Source: Sodalinema lacuna_A | GTDB taxonomy: Bacteria; Cyanobacteriota; Cyanobacteriia; Cyanobacteriales; Geitlerinemataceae | Assembly: GCA_900149785.2 (NCBI GenBank) | Contig: FSSI02000010.1 | Coordinates: 1-64,000 of the forward strand | Reading direction: 5' to 3' | DNA length: 64,000 nt | Notes under the pieces: generated by a model | What the model saw: the letters and a program-made list of their open reading frames with translations, nothing else | The model's database searches: none | Told to the model about the DNA's origin: nothing | In this document: positions 25,561-34,784 of the stretch, one piece after another | Position numbering within the stretch: position 1 is the first letter of the stretch | Layout of the letters: each line of letters starts with the position of its first letter | Position numbers and translations under genes: made by a program

Positions 25561-27216
25561 TCACTCAGCTTGATTGAAGTCGGCATCACTGGCAAGACAA
25601 ACCCGATTGCGGCCTTGCTCTTTCGCCCGATACAGAGCTAAATCAGCAGCCGCAACGAGGCGTTTGGGACTCGCTTCGGGAAAAGGAATATGACTGGCTA
25701 CGCCAATACTGACCGTCACCTGAGAGGACATGGAGCCGTTACCATGACCGCTCAGATCTAAAATCGGCATCTGAGCAATCTGCGATCGCACTTGTTCGGC
25801 CAAAAACTGTGCCCCCGTCTCGGTGGTATCTGGCAGGATAATCGCAAACTCTTCCCCTCCATAGCGCGCCACCAAATCAGTTGATCGCTGCATCGATTGT
25901 TTTAGGCTTTGAGCCACTTGTTGTAAGCATTGATCACCGGCTAGATGCCCATAGGTATCGTTATACTGTTTAAACCAATCAATATCGAGCAAAATTAGAG
26001 ATAAGGGAGCCTGCGATCGCAGTAATCGTCGCCATTCATGATCAAGATACTCATCAAATCGGCGACGGTTGCAAATTTGTGTCAGGCCATCTTGCGTCGC
26101 CAATTCACTCAGTTCACGGTTAGCAATTTGCACTTGTTCGTAGAGTTGTGCTTGTTGAATTGCGATCACAAGTTGAGTGGCTAATTGGGGTAAAAGATTA
26201 ATTTCGTCCGTTTGCCATTGTCGAGGATGATGACATTGATGCACCATTAACAGTCCCCAGGCTTCTCCTGAACTGGGAGCATCATCACGACTATTCACCT
26301 CCACGTCTGGAGTCAAAATAATTGGCATCACTAAGCGAGCGCGAACTTGAAAAAAGTCCATTAACTGCTGTAAACCCAGTTCAAGATTCGCCTGCTGCAT
26401 ATCTTCAATGACTAACACTTGACCCGACAAATAATCTCGGTGACATTTTTGATCGACAAGCCAAGGATCGCTAAGAACCCAATCCGCCATTGAGGGAATT
26501 TCTGGATTGCGAGCTTCTTCTACAATATCTCCTGTTCCATCCTGATTGATTCGACAAATAATCACCCGATCTGCCTCTAAAAAATCGAGCAAGCTTTTCA
26601 CGGTATTATGCAGAATATTTTGTAAATCTAATGATTTGCGGATCTGTTGAGCAATCTGACCAATCACAAGTTCCCGTTGTTGTTGGATTCGTTGCCGCTC
26701 TTGTTCATAAAGTCGATCTTCTTCAATCGAGATTGCTTGTGTAATTAGACTTAAAAGTTGTCGTTGCTCTGAGTTGAGAGGGTGATTTGGGTCATGACGC
26801 ATCGAAAGTTTGCCATGAATGTCGTCAGTTATGACCCAATTTTGGCTCACTCCGTTTCGTTGACATTGACAGGTTGGACAGTGGAATAAGTTTAGGGATG
26901 TAGTATCCCCCGGATGATTTAACTGACGACGACTACAACTTGACTGACTCGAATTATCCATGACACAGGTCAAAGACCCCTGCTGAGATTTTTCGACAGA
27001 TTCAGCTTGAAAACGACTTTGATAACAAGCACAAAGACCTCCCGTCAACTCTCGACCTAAGTTAACGAGGCGATGGATATTGTCAAGGGGATTGCTGGTA
27101 AAGTTTAAAAAACAGTGAACCAGTTGAGTCAAATCATCAGGGTTTAAGTTCGTCAGGTCTTGAGTGCTAAATGGAACAGGAGAAGCCATTGACAACGAGG
27201 CTGCCGCGATCGGCAT
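25561..27216 (-). CDS. GAF-GGDEF diguanylate cyclase, 5' end abutting an ISC element
   Basis: Makes cyclic di-GMP. The GAF domain spans the middle (SLDLQNILHNTVKSLLDFLE to LYEQVQIANRELS). The C-terminal GGDEF domain has DIDWFKQYNDTYGHLAGD and RSTDLVARYGGEEF, with the active-site GGEEF and an inhibitory RxxD site five residues before it. I place the start at the ATG at 27216 (551 residues). The frame is open to 27390, but those codons lie inside the ISC element and the iscB 3' end. No Shine-Dalgarno is at optimal distance from 27216. The protein shares CFLNF-S/T-x-P and later segments with the 905-residue cyclase upstream, so its N-terminus may have been cut off by the insertion. Confidence 0.85.
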   Translation of the reverse strand: MPIAAASLSMASPVPFSTQDLTNLNPDDLTQLVHCFLNFTSNPLDNIHRLVNLGRELTGGLCACYQSRFQAESVEKSQQGSLTCVMDNSSQSSCSRRQLNHPGDTTSLNLFHCPTCQCQRNGVSQNWVITDDIHGKLSMRHDPNHPLNSEQRQLLSLITQAISIEEDRLYEQERQRIQQQRELVIGQIAQQIRKSLDLQNILHNTVKSLLDFLEADRVIICRINQDGTGDIVEEARNPEIPSMADWVLSDPWLVDQKCHRDYLSGQVLVIEDMQQANLELGLQQLMDFFQVRARLVMPIILTPDVEVNSRDDAPSSGEAWGLLMVHQCHHPRQWQTDEINLLPQLATQLVIAIQQAQLYEQVQIANRELSELATQDGLTQICNRRRFDEYLDHEWRRLLRSQAPLSLILLDIDWFKQYNDTYGHLAGDQCLQQVAQSLKQSMQRSTDLVARYGGEEFAIILPDTTETGAQFLAEQVRSQIAQMPILDLSGHGNGSMSSQVTVSIGVASHIPFPEASPKRLVAAADLALYRAKEQGRNRVCLASDADFNQAE

Positions 27217-27313
27217 TGACAGGAGAGATAAAAGCTCCTGGGATGGTTGGAAGCCCCGTCTCTTCAGAGCGGGGAGGAAAACCGACTCAAGCGGCTTTAG
27301 CCGCCCGCAACCT

Positions 27314-28588
27314 TCAGAATGCATAGGCATAACCGTCCCTCTTATGAATTGATTGACAGTATTTGTGGCTGATCCCAGCCACCTTACCATTCTTGGTTGC
27401 TATGTCGAAGCTGCCAGAGGCACGGCAAAGAACTCGTCCTAAGTAGGAGCCAATCTTCTTACCTGCCGTGACATTTGCAACAATGATGTCACCAGTCTGG
27501 AAGCCTTTGTGTATCTGTACTCGTGACCGATGGCGAGAGGGAAAACCATATTTATCAGTGCCGCACATCTGACGGGTTCCATGCCCAGTTGCTTTAATCA
27601 ACAAAGGCTGAGTCGTGAGAATTTCTAGCTGATTGACCCTTCCCACACAGGCAGCATCGAGCCAATGAGTTTTAGGCAGATTGAGCCGAGTTCGGTTGTA
27701 TTTGGTTTGCCCCCCTGAGCCAGTGCTAACAGGTAGACCTGTTTCTTTTAGTGCATTGAATAACGCCCATCGGGTAGAGTTGACCGCAGCCGCGTCCTTA
27801 AGTGGTGCTTTTGCCTGTGCCAAAATGCGCTTCAGTCGGTCAGACTTGCCTGATAAAAACTCTTGGACAGGCAGATTACTCTTTGCCGTGTTGCACGGTT
27901 CGCAAGCTAGCGTCAGGTTAGACACCCGATCAGAACCGCCTTTCGAGCGAGGTTGAATATGCTCTATCTGCAACGGTGTGTTTTCAGCCTTGCAGTAGGC
28001 GCACTTGCGTCCCCACTTCTCTAGCAGGTATTCCCTGACCTCATAGCCTGCCAAAGTACCCTGCTGGTATTCAGTGCCGCTAATCTCAGGGTTCTGAATG
28101 ACCTGAGTATCAAACCGGACTAACTCTTGTGAGATACCCGCAACGGGAGCATAACGGCATAGCCGATTAACCCATGTCAGGGTAGTTTTGACCCGATGCA
28201 TTAGAGAAGGTGCTAACCATCCTTCAGCACGGGTGCGGTTGAGAAACCGAGGCGCACGATAGCGGGTTTTGCGATTGCGCCTCCCCCTCCGCAGTTGGCG
28301 ACGACTTAGCAAAGCATTTTTGATGGCTTGCCCTCGGTGGGTAAGCTCTGCCGCCCAAATGACCTTTGAACCATTTAGAATGGCTAGCCCAGTGGTCTTC
28401 GAGCCTGGATCAATCTTTAACTGTAGAGGTTTGATTTCAGATTCTGCCTCCTCTTGCAATATGATGGTGAAAGGATATCGGCGGAACACCGCCGCCTTTC
28501 CCTGACTTAGCAAACACCGAGCCTCTCCCGGATGTACCGGATTGAGCATTTGCTTATTAGTGTCTATAACAAACACAAAGTTGGACAT
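27314..28588 (-). CDS. iscB: IscB RNA-guided HNH/RuvC endonuclease
   Basis: Transposon-encoded ancestor-type relative of Cas9, 424 residues, which cuts DNA guided by an omega RNA encoded upstream. The domain order is complete. The PLMP domain covers residues 1-50 (VDTNKQMLNPVHPGEA type). RuvC-I is IDPGSKTTGLAI with Asp60. The Arg-rich bridge helix lies around 96-113. RuvC-II is ISQELVRFD with Glu155. The HNH domain has CAYC, IEHIQPRSKGGSDRVSN and CEPCN (His210, Asn224). RuvC-III is THWLDAACVG with His308 and Asp311. A C-terminal target-adjacent-motif domain follows. All catalytic residues are present, so the protein could be active. Its last codons overlap the extended frame of the downstream cyclase. 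Confidence 0.95.
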   Translation of the reverse strand: MSNFVFVIDTNKQMLNPVHPGEARCLLSQGKAAVFRRYPFTIILQEEAESEIKPLQLKIDPGSKTTGLAILNGSKVIWAAELTHRGQAIKNALLSRRQLRRGRRNRKTRYRAPRFLNRTRAEGWLAPSLMHRVKTTLTWVNRLCRYAPVAGISQELVRFDTQVIQNPEISGTEYQQGTLAGYEVREYLLEKWGRKCAYCKAENTPLQIEHIQPRSKGGSDRVSNLTLACEPCNTAKSNLPVQEFLSGKSDRLKRILAQAKAPLKDAAAVNSTRWALFNALKETGLPVSTGSGGQTKYNRTRLNLPKTHWLDAACVGRVNQLEILTTQPLLIKATGHGTRQMCGTDKYGFPSRHRSRVQIHKGFQTGDIIVANVTAGKKIGSYLGRVLCRASGSFDIATKNGKVAGISHKYCQSIHKRDGYAYAF

Positions 28589-28599
28589 TGAAATCTCCG

Positions 28600-28830
28600 T
28601 AGAACGGGTAATGGTTTCCTCGCCAATGTTTTCAAGGCTTGTTGAGCTAACGGCACTGTCTACATCCCAGCTTCAACTGTTTAACCGTTAACGACAGAGC
28701 TACAAACTGGAAAGCATTTGTAGGTGTCATGACCTCAAAAACGTAGCCAGTTAAGGCGATAGCTGGTCAGCTAACCAAAGCTAGAGGCATGAAGCCCCGT
28801 CACTGAGCGTGCGGGGTGCTGACAGTAAAC
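28600..28830 (-). ncRNA. IscB omega RNA
   Basis: The roughly 230 bases upstream of iscB contain the structured sequence expected of an IscB guide RNA. It starts with a terminal CCCCGCACGCTCAGTGACGGGG hairpin at about 28794-28817, followed by TAGCTTTGGTTAGCTGACC, GAGGTCATGACACCTAC, CGTTAACGGTTAAAC and GAAGCTGGGATGTAGACAG blocks. The guide would lie just outside the element, beyond 28830. Boundaries are inferred from the general layout of ISC elements. Confidence 0.65.
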
Positions 28831-28968
28831 TCGGTTACATTTTTAAATCCAAACCTCTTCTATGATACGTGACTGATTATACAAAACGGTCGACTAGCAA
28901 TCTTTCCTCAACTTATTATTACGTTTTATAACAAAATAATAAGTTATATAAAAATCAACCATGATTCA

Positions 28969-31686
28969 TTAACAATCAGCAATGCGGCCACAGTTGCGGC
29001 CATCGGCTTTCGCGCGATAGAGAGCCTGATCCGCTCGGCGTAATAAATCATCTGATGTCCATTCCCGTCGAGGAATCAGACGAGCAGCCCCCACGCTCAA
29101 GGTGACCCAAGGATGTGCATTGGAACTACGGTGTGGAACTCGTAAGCTCTCAACAGCACGCCGAATGTCCTGAACTAAGGTCACCAACTTCTGATACGTC
29201 ACTCCATTAATAACCACCACAAACTCTTCCCCACCGTAGCGAGCGACAAGACTATCTTCATCCGTTACCGTTTCAGAAAGTACGCTGGCCACCTGTTTCA
29301 AACAATCATCACCGGCCTGATGGCCATACGTATCGTTATAAGGTTTAAAGAAATCAATATCACACAAAATAATCCCCAGAGGCTGTTGCTCTTCTAGGGA
29401 CTGTTGCCAAGATTGAGCTAAAAACGTATCAAACTGTCGTCGATTTGCTACCTGAGTTAAGCCATCAATTGTCGCTAAATTTTGTAAACTACAGTTGGCA
29501 ATTTTCAACTCTTCATAGAGTTTAGACTGCTGAGTGGCAATCCCCAACTGGGTTGAGACTTGGCGAAGGAACTCTTGTTCACTATCCGTCCACTGGCGAT
29601 AGGTTTGGGAATTTTGAGCAATAATGACGCCCCAGAGATGACTTCCTTGTAAAATCGGGGCAATCATATGAGTTTTACTAGTTTCAAACCCCTGAATTTT
29701 GCAAGAGTTATCACAGACTCGAACTTTTAGATTGTCTGGATTTAGAGTGTCTGGAGTGGGTAAATTTTGATAATCATGCAAGCAATTAGTATTGAACAAA
29801 AACTCCTGAAACAAGAGTGAATTAGAATTTCCCATTTCTAGGATGGTGTCACAAGCCACCATCTGGGCCTGAGTTCGGGTCTCATTAAGCGCATAAATCA
29901 AGACTGAATCACTTGTTAGAAATTCACGGACTGCCTTAGCCGTAGCGGGTAAAATATCCGAGAGTTCCAAAGAGCGATGGATATGATGGGCTAAATTACT
30001 CAATGCTCGTTCCCGTTCCATCTGACGGCGCAACGCTTCACCAACTCGGTGTTGTTCTTCTTCAATGGCGATCGCCGTCGCAATAATTCCCAACAAACGT
30101 CCATCATCAGCGGTTCGTTCTGGGGGGATCTGATAGTACAGACTCAATAATCCCACCACGCGATCGCCGGTACGGACTAACGTCCGCCAAATCCTTGAAT
30201 TCGCTTCATACCAAGTATCCCCAGGACTTTCAAGGCGGGGACATACAGCACTCGACCAAGACCCTTCCATCAAAGCCTCAAATGACTCCTGGGGGGTTTT
30301 CTCACCCGGTGTCTCGCCCGATCCAATTGTTCCCCAAGTACAGACCGAGGCTAAACTATCGTTAACCCGACGTTGATAAATCGCCCCAGTCGCGTTGAGC
30401 AACATCCCGCATAATGTCGTTAAACGCCCGATATTTTCCATCGGATCACTGCTGAAATTTAAAAAACAACGATTAACCTGTTCCAAACGAGCTTCAGCTC
30501 GCTGACGCTCTGTCACATCTTTTCCCGTGGAAATATAATGTGTTATCTTTCCCGTTTCATCTCGCAAGGGAGTGATTGTTTTTTGTTCCGCAAAAAGTTC
30601 TCCGGACTTTTTCTTATTGGTAAACACAGCATAAAAAACTCGTCCCTTTTTGACGGTTGTCCATAACTTTTGATAAAAGTCCCGACTATGAACTCCCGAC
30701 TTTAAAATTGAGGGCGTTGCGCCGATCGCTTCTGCTTCACTGTAGCCGGTCAACCGTTCAAACCCTGAGTTTACATAAACAATCTCACCCTCGCGATCGG
30801 TAATAATCACATTATCACCACATTGTTCCAAAGCTCGTGATAGCTGTTTTAACTGAGACTGTTGTAACTCCGCCTGTTTCCGTTCTGTTATCTCTAAAAC
30901 AGTTCCCACTGCTCCATAAAAGTGACCCGATGTGTCATACAGCGGGGCGCTGCTACCCAACACCCAAACCTCACGTCCTTCTGGTGTCACAAAGCGAAAC
31001 TCACAAGAGACGAGTCCCTCTTGAATCCGACTCCAAACCGTCACAACTCGGTCAACATCCTCAGGATGAATCGCCTGTTTCCAGCCCTCTTTCAACGCCA
31101 AATCTGACGACATCGCTGCAATTTCACACCAACGAGGATTGACAAATGTCAGATCTCCATTCGCATCAGCCTGGAAAATCCCAACCGGCGCATAGGTTGC
31201 CAACAGTTGATATTGACTCGCTTCATGCTGACTCTGGGAGCAACTCTTCAACGCAAGTAGCTCCTGCTCAACTCCCTCTAGGGCGCTCAACCGCTGGATC
31301 ATGGCTTGGTACTCCAAAACTTCTCCGAGGGAATTAAAAATACCGCGAATTTCCCAATGCCAACGCTCTCGTGTCTTAGCACTCAATAGTGTTATGCCGA
31401 CTTGCGGCTGAGTTGAGGAAATGCGCTGACAAGCCGCTCGGAGGCGATCGCGATCGCCCTCAGGGAGTCGGACAAAAAGCTGTTGAGAGTCCAACCCCGT
31501 CACCGAGTCAGAGGCGGACTTCGTCCCATTCTCCTCGGGACAAACTGGCATAACCGATGCAGGAAATGCCTGTTCAAAGGCTGAATTCGCAATAATAATC
31601 CGTCCATCTGGGTAAAAGCGGCAAATGCACTCACACAGACGTTCAAATAAATCCCAAATGGACTTAGAGGGAGGAACAGGTGTCAC
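28969..31686 (-). CDS. PAS-PAS-PAS-GAF-GGDEF diguanylate cyclase
   Basis: A 905-residue signalling protein starting at GTG 31686. In order: a short PAS-like region (CRFYPDGRIIIANSAFEQAF), a PAS/PAC near 160-275 (YAPVGIFQADANGDLTFVN, SAPLYDTSGHFYGAVGTVLE), and a second PAS/PAC near 285-400 (ITDREGEIVYVNSGFERLTGY, ITHYISTGKDVTERQ). A GAF-like segment (CFLNFSSDPMENIGRL on) and a second GAF (LELSDILPATAKAVREFL) follow. The GGDEF domain has DIDFFKPYNDTYGHQAGDD and LVARYGGEEF. The inhibitory RxxD site is absent: the residues before LVARY are DEDS. It is a paralogue of the cyclase downstream, and the ISC element lies between them. Confidence 0.92.
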   Translation of the reverse strand: MTPVPPSKSIWDLFERLCECICRFYPDGRIIIANSAFEQAFPASVMPVCPEENGTKSASDSVTGLDSQQLFVRLPEGDRDRLRAACQRISSTQPQVGITLLSAKTRERWHWEIRGIFNSLGEVLEYQAMIQRLSALEGVEQELLALKSCSQSQHEASQYQLLATYAPVGIFQADANGDLTFVNPRWCEIAAMSSDLALKEGWKQAIHPEDVDRVVTVWSRIQEGLVSCEFRFVTPEGREVWVLGSSAPLYDTSGHFYGAVGTVLEITERKQAELQQSQLKQLSRALEQCGDNVIITDREGEIVYVNSGFERLTGYSEAEAIGATPSILKSGVHSRDFYQKLWTTVKKGRVFYAVFTNKKKSGELFAEQKTITPLRDETGKITHYISTGKDVTERQRAEARLEQVNRCFLNFSSDPMENIGRLTTLCGMLLNATGAIYQRRVNDSLASVCTWGTIGSGETPGEKTPQESFEALMEGSWSSAVCPRLESPGDTWYEANSRIWRTLVRTGDRVVGLLSLYYQIPPERTADDGRLLGIIATAIAIEEEQHRVGEALRRQMERERALSNLAHHIHRSLELSDILPATAKAVREFLTSDSVLIYALNETRTQAQMVACDTILEMGNSNSLLFQEFLFNTNCLHDYQNLPTPDTLNPDNLKVRVCDNSCKIQGFETSKTHMIAPILQGSHLWGVIIAQNSQTYRQWTDSEQEFLRQVSTQLGIATQQSKLYEELKIANCSLQNLATIDGLTQVANRRQFDTFLAQSWQQSLEEQQPLGIILCDIDFFKPYNDTYGHQAGDDCLKQVASVLSETVTDEDSLVARYGGEEFVVVINGVTYQKLVTLVQDIRRAVESLRVPHRSSNAHPWVTLSVGAARLIPRREWTSDDLLRRADQALYRAKADGRNCGRIADC

Positions 31687-31811
31687 GAGATCAGAGCAAA
31701 ATTAAGATTGGCTATCCTTCGTTCTATTGTGACCGATCCAGGGAAGATTTGCTGAGCTTGTTAATTTGATCCCCATAGCGATCCACTGGCTTGAGGCTCA
31801 TTGGCCGCATC

Positions 31812-32810
31812 CTAGGGACGATTCAGAAGCTGATAGAGAACATCAACCACCGCTTGGGTTGCTCCTTCTAAAAAAGGGCGATTCAAGCTATCCGGGGTAT
31901 CACTGGGGCGGTGATAGTTGGGGTTGCGGAAATTCGCGGTATCGGTGACCATGACCGCTGGGACACCGGCCAGCCAAAAAGGAGCATGATCGCTACGAAG
32001 TAAATTCAGAAACAAGCCCACCGGAACCGTCAGGGTCACTCGCTGAGGACTCTCAGACCGGGGCATCTCTTCAAAGGCATCGGTGAGCTGATGATAAGGC
32101 CAATTGCCGACGACTCCCAGAAAGTCGCCTCGCTCTGGGAGGGACTCCGGGAGTCCCCGAGGATAGGTTTGACAGCCGATTTCCTCGCAGGCGTAGCCAA
32201 TCATTTCCAAGATGATGACGCCGTCGAGGTTTTCAACGCCTTCGGCAGATACATAGGCAAAACTGCCTTGTAGACCCCGTTCTTCGAGGTCAAACAAGAC
32301 CAGTCGTAAGCCTTGTCGCGTAGGCGCTTTGAGAAGATGAGCCACTTCAAGGACAGCGGCGACAGCACTGGCATTATCATCGGCCCCCGGAGAGTTGGCG
32401 ACGGTGTCGTAATGGGCGCCGAGTAAGAGGATGGGAGCGTCGGGATTTGTACCTTCCCGTTGTGCAATTAGGTTGACGCCTCCGTCAAAGTTTTGCGCTT
32501 CAACCGTCCAGCCAGCCGCTTCAAGTTGCTGTCTGAGGTACTGACGGGCGCGATCGCGATCGCCGGGGTCAAAGCGAGGTCTAGCTAGGGCTTCGACGGT
32601 TTCAAAGAGGCGATCGCCGTCAACCCGAGGAGCCGCCTCAGCAATAGGAGTCACCCTTGGCTCAGGAGACGAGGGAGATGGGGAGGCGATCGTCTCAAGG
32701 GGAGTCGGCGAAGGTGTTAGCGCTTGACCTTGGGAGGACGACGGATCGCCCCCACAGCCGAGCAAACCCATCATCAACACCCAGCACAGCAACAGCAGAC
32801 GATAGCCCAT
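31812..32810 (-). CDS. M28 family zinc aminopeptidase, lipoprotein
   Basis: From ATG 32810 (332 residues; an in-frame TTG at 32831 is possible) the protein starts MGYRLLLLCWVLMMGLLGCG, a lipoprotein signal with the lipidated Cys at about residue 19. It has the M28 peptidase motifs GAHYDTVANSPGADDNASA (His and bridging Asp), FDLEERGLQGS (catalytic and metal Glu), and a late metal His in RSDHAPFWLAGVPAV. Such peptidases remove N-terminal residues in the periplasm or outside. The gene follows the RG-rich protein gene on the same strand by 30 bases, so the two may be co-transcribed. Confidence 0.88.
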   Translation of the reverse strand: MGYRLLLLCWVLMMGLLGCGGDPSSSQGQALTPSPTPLETIASPSPSSPEPRVTPIAEAAPRVDGDRLFETVEALARPRFDPGDRDRARQYLRQQLEAAGWTVEAQNFDGGVNLIAQREGTNPDAPILLLGAHYDTVANSPGADDNASAVAAVLEVAHLLKAPTRQGLRLVLFDLEERGLQGSFAYVSAEGVENLDGVIILEMIGYACEEIGCQTYPRGLPESLPERGDFLGVVGNWPYHQLTDAFEEMPRSESPQRVTLTVPVGLFLNLLRSDHAPFWLAGVPAVMVTDTANFRNPNYHRPSDTPDSLNRPFLEGATQAVVDVLYQLLNRP

Positions 32811-32840
32811 TCCCTTCAACCTCTCTCTCAAACAACCTCC

Positions 32841-33713
32841 CTAACGACGACGGCGACCAAAACTCCCCGAGCGAGGCCGAGAACGACCACTACCAAAACC
32901 ACCACCGCGCCGTTTCACCGTTCCCGATCGCTGAGAATTGCCCCGCAGACGGCTCGCACCAATCCCGGAGCCAGTGGAGCGTCCTGAGCGCTCAACCGAG
33001 CTGCGTCCATTACGGTTGCGATTACCGAACTGGCTGCCCCGGTTGTTGCGTAAACTGCCTGTGGTTCGCAGGATTTGACGATTTTTCACAGCAGCGGGCG
33101 GTTCATTGTGGGTCGTCTGATAACGCTTGACGGCTTGCTCATAGCTACGTCCAGAACCACCATAGCCGGTGAGCGGACTACCGGGTTGATACATTGGCGG
33201 CACATAGTAACTCGGGGAAAAGAGCATATTCCCGATCGCCTGGCCCGCTAAAGCCCCCGCAAAGGGAGTCCAGAAGCTCGACTGTTGACGAACAACCACG
33301 GTTTCGGGTTGTCCCGTCTGGGGATTCGTTTGGGTGTCCGTCACCGCATGAATGTAGTCAATGCGGAAATCTGGCGCTAAATGCAACACCGCCTGTCCCT
33401 TGTCCAAACTGAGGTAGGAGCGTTGTCCGGCGGCCTGTTCCTCCTCCGTTAAGGGCATCATCTGTACATCGGCGTTGCTAAACAACGGCGGTTGGCCAGC
33501 CGGCGTATTGAGTAACAGGAGTTGATACTCACCGTTCTCATCGTTATATTGCGCTTGCTGGACTCGATACTCGCCACTGGGTAGAGTGGCCGCGTAAGCT
33601 GGGACTGGGGCAAACGGCGATCGCCCAGGGGTCATCTCTCCTACCAGACTCCAGATCAGGCTGACACACAAAACTCCGGCTAAAACTCGACGCCACATAG
33701 ATTGTTGTTTCAC
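32841..33713 (-). CDS. Exported protein with an Arg/Gly/Ser-rich C-terminus, function unknown
   Basis: A 290-residue protein. GTG 33713 or ATG 33698 are both possible starts. A signal peptide (RRVLAGVLCVSLIWSLVGEM) with likely cleavage near AYAA is followed by a beta-rich domain (LPSGEYRVQQAQYNDENGEY, YLSLDKGQAVLHLAPDF). A Gly/Tyr/Pro segment with a short hydrophobic glycine-rich stretch (FAGALAGQAIGNMLFSP) comes next. The last ~85 residues are a highly basic RG/SG tail ending GRRRR. Such tails may bind polyanions or cell-wall polymers; this is inference. I do not recognise the family. It precedes the M28 peptidase gene. Confidence 0.7.
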   Translation of the reverse strand: MKQQSMWRRVLAGVLCVSLIWSLVGEMTPGRSPFAPVPAYAATLPSGEYRVQQAQYNDENGEYQLLLLNTPAGQPPLFSNADVQMMPLTEEEQAAGQRSYLSLDKGQAVLHLAPDFRIDYIHAVTDTQTNPQTGQPETVVVRQQSSFWTPFAGALAGQAIGNMLFSPSYYVPPMYQPGSPLTGYGGSGRSYEQAVKRYQTTHNEPPAAVKNRQILRTTGSLRNNRGSQFGNRNRNGRSSVERSGRSTGSGIGASRLRGNSQRSGTVKRRGGGFGSGRSRPRSGSFGRRRR

Positions 33714-33789
33714 GGTTTGTTAACGATTCGATAGATGGGGTTTTGATTCTAGGATAGGCGATCGGACTCTGAAACTGTCCCTGGGGAGG

Positions 33790-34395
33790 TTAGAGGGGGA
33801 TGAGTTCAGGGAAGTTTTCCAGGACTTGGTCAGCGGTGAGGCTTTCACCAAAGCGGGCTGGAGAGAAGTGAACTTGGATGGCGTCGAGTTTATCTTGGTA
33901 GGCGAGGCTAATGATGGCCTTCAGTCCCCGGTTTAGAGCGTCAATCTCGGCTAAATCGGTTTCGAGATCGGGGATGTCTCCCTGGCCGACGAGGGTGATC
34001 ATCACCACCAGATTCTCGCTGGGGGTGAGAAAGAGGGTGTCATCATCACTGTCCTCGTCAGTCACGTGTTGCGGTTGGCAGAGATAGCGTTGGGCCGAAT
34101 CGGTAAAGAGTTCGTTGAAATAGTCGGAGGCTTCCCCTTCATCCCAAACCACATCTCCTTCATTGGCGGCGGCTTGCCAATAGGGTTGTAGTTGCAAGAG
34201 ATGTTGACAAATATCGACGAGTCCCTCGCTCAGTTGTTCTAGGGCGTTCTCCGCCTCGATCGCTTGGCCTGAGACGCGGTTGAGGGTTCCTAAGAGGGGG
34301 TTCGTTTGTGCGCCCGTTAGTTGAACCATTAGGCGGGCGACGACGAATCGTTGTTGTCCGGTGATGCGCTTGAGGCGATCGCTTAAACTACTCAT
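33790..34395 (-). CDS. DUF1517-like protein without membrane segment
   Basis: A 201-residue soluble acidic protein. The C-terminal half (NLVVMITLVGQGDIPDLETD, LKAIISLAYQDKLDAIQVHF, SLTADQVLENFPELIPL) resembles the end of the cyanobacterial/plastid DUF1517 family, whose larger members have membrane helices. The N-terminal half is helical and has no transmembrane segment. Function is unknown. ATG at 34395. It is divergent from chlB, with a 390-base spacer. Confidence 0.6.
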   Translation of the reverse strand: MSSLSDRLKRITGQQRFVVARLMVQLTGAQTNPLLGTLNRVSGQAIEAENALEQLSEGLVDICQHLLQLQPYWQAAANEGDVVWDEGEASDYFNELFTDSAQRYLCQPQHVTDEDSDDDTLFLTPSENLVVMITLVGQGDIPDLETDLAEIDALNRGLKAIISLAYQDKLDAIQVHFSPARFGESLTADQVLENFPELIPL

Positions 34396-34784
34396 GGGGT
34401 CTTTCTTCTAGGGAATCGCCAACTCGGGGGCGATCGGCAAAATAATCAAGTTCTTATCCTATCTTGATCATATCCTGAACCCGCGTTTTGGCCGCATCCC
34501 CTCGGTTTTGGGAAACTCCGGTTGAGCGCCCCGCCGACTTAGAATTTCTTAATCCTTTTTACCTCAAAAAAGACTTGACAAAATGCAAGTCATATCCACT
34601 AAATCCTATTAAGAATCGTAGCAATCCATTAAGAATCATGTGAGAGAAAACCCAAAGCCAAAGGGTTAACCGTAGTCTAGGAGGAGTTGAATTGTTAGTT
34701 AGGGCGGGTCAAACCGTTGCGGCTGGAACGTCAGCGACTTGAGAGCAACGTTTTCGTCTTTATTAGATTTACGGAGAGCAACCT
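34396..34784. promoter_or_regulatory. Divergent promoter region and leader of chlB
   Basis: AT-rich in the middle, with TTGACA at 34575-34580 and a direct repeat of ATTAAGAATC (near 34609 and 34629). No convincing -10 at ideal spacing was found. A strong Shine-Dalgarno AGGAGG at 34679-34684 precedes a 16-codon ORF starting at TTG 34692 and ending at 34742. The chlB start lies 42 bases further on, making this ORF a candidate leader peptide. Confidence 0.4.

Larger units (their letters stand above)
27225..28830 (-). mobile_element. ISC element: iscB, upstream omega RNA and structured ends
   Basis: On the minus strand the element runs from the omega RNA (about 28830) through iscB to a right-end segment at 27230-27310. 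That segment has hairpins CGGCTAAAGCCG and CCCCGCTCTGAAGAGACGGGG (the latter flanked by CCTC and CTTCC). The start near 28800 has a matching CCCCGC/GCGGGG type hairpin. ISC elements lack or lose tnpA frequently, and none is present here. Borders are approximate. Confidence 0.65.

Noticed and set aside
27217..27390. N-terminal extension of the downstream diguanylate cyclase to 27390
   Set aside because: These codons lie in the ISC right end and the iscB 3' end, so they are not native cyclase sequence.
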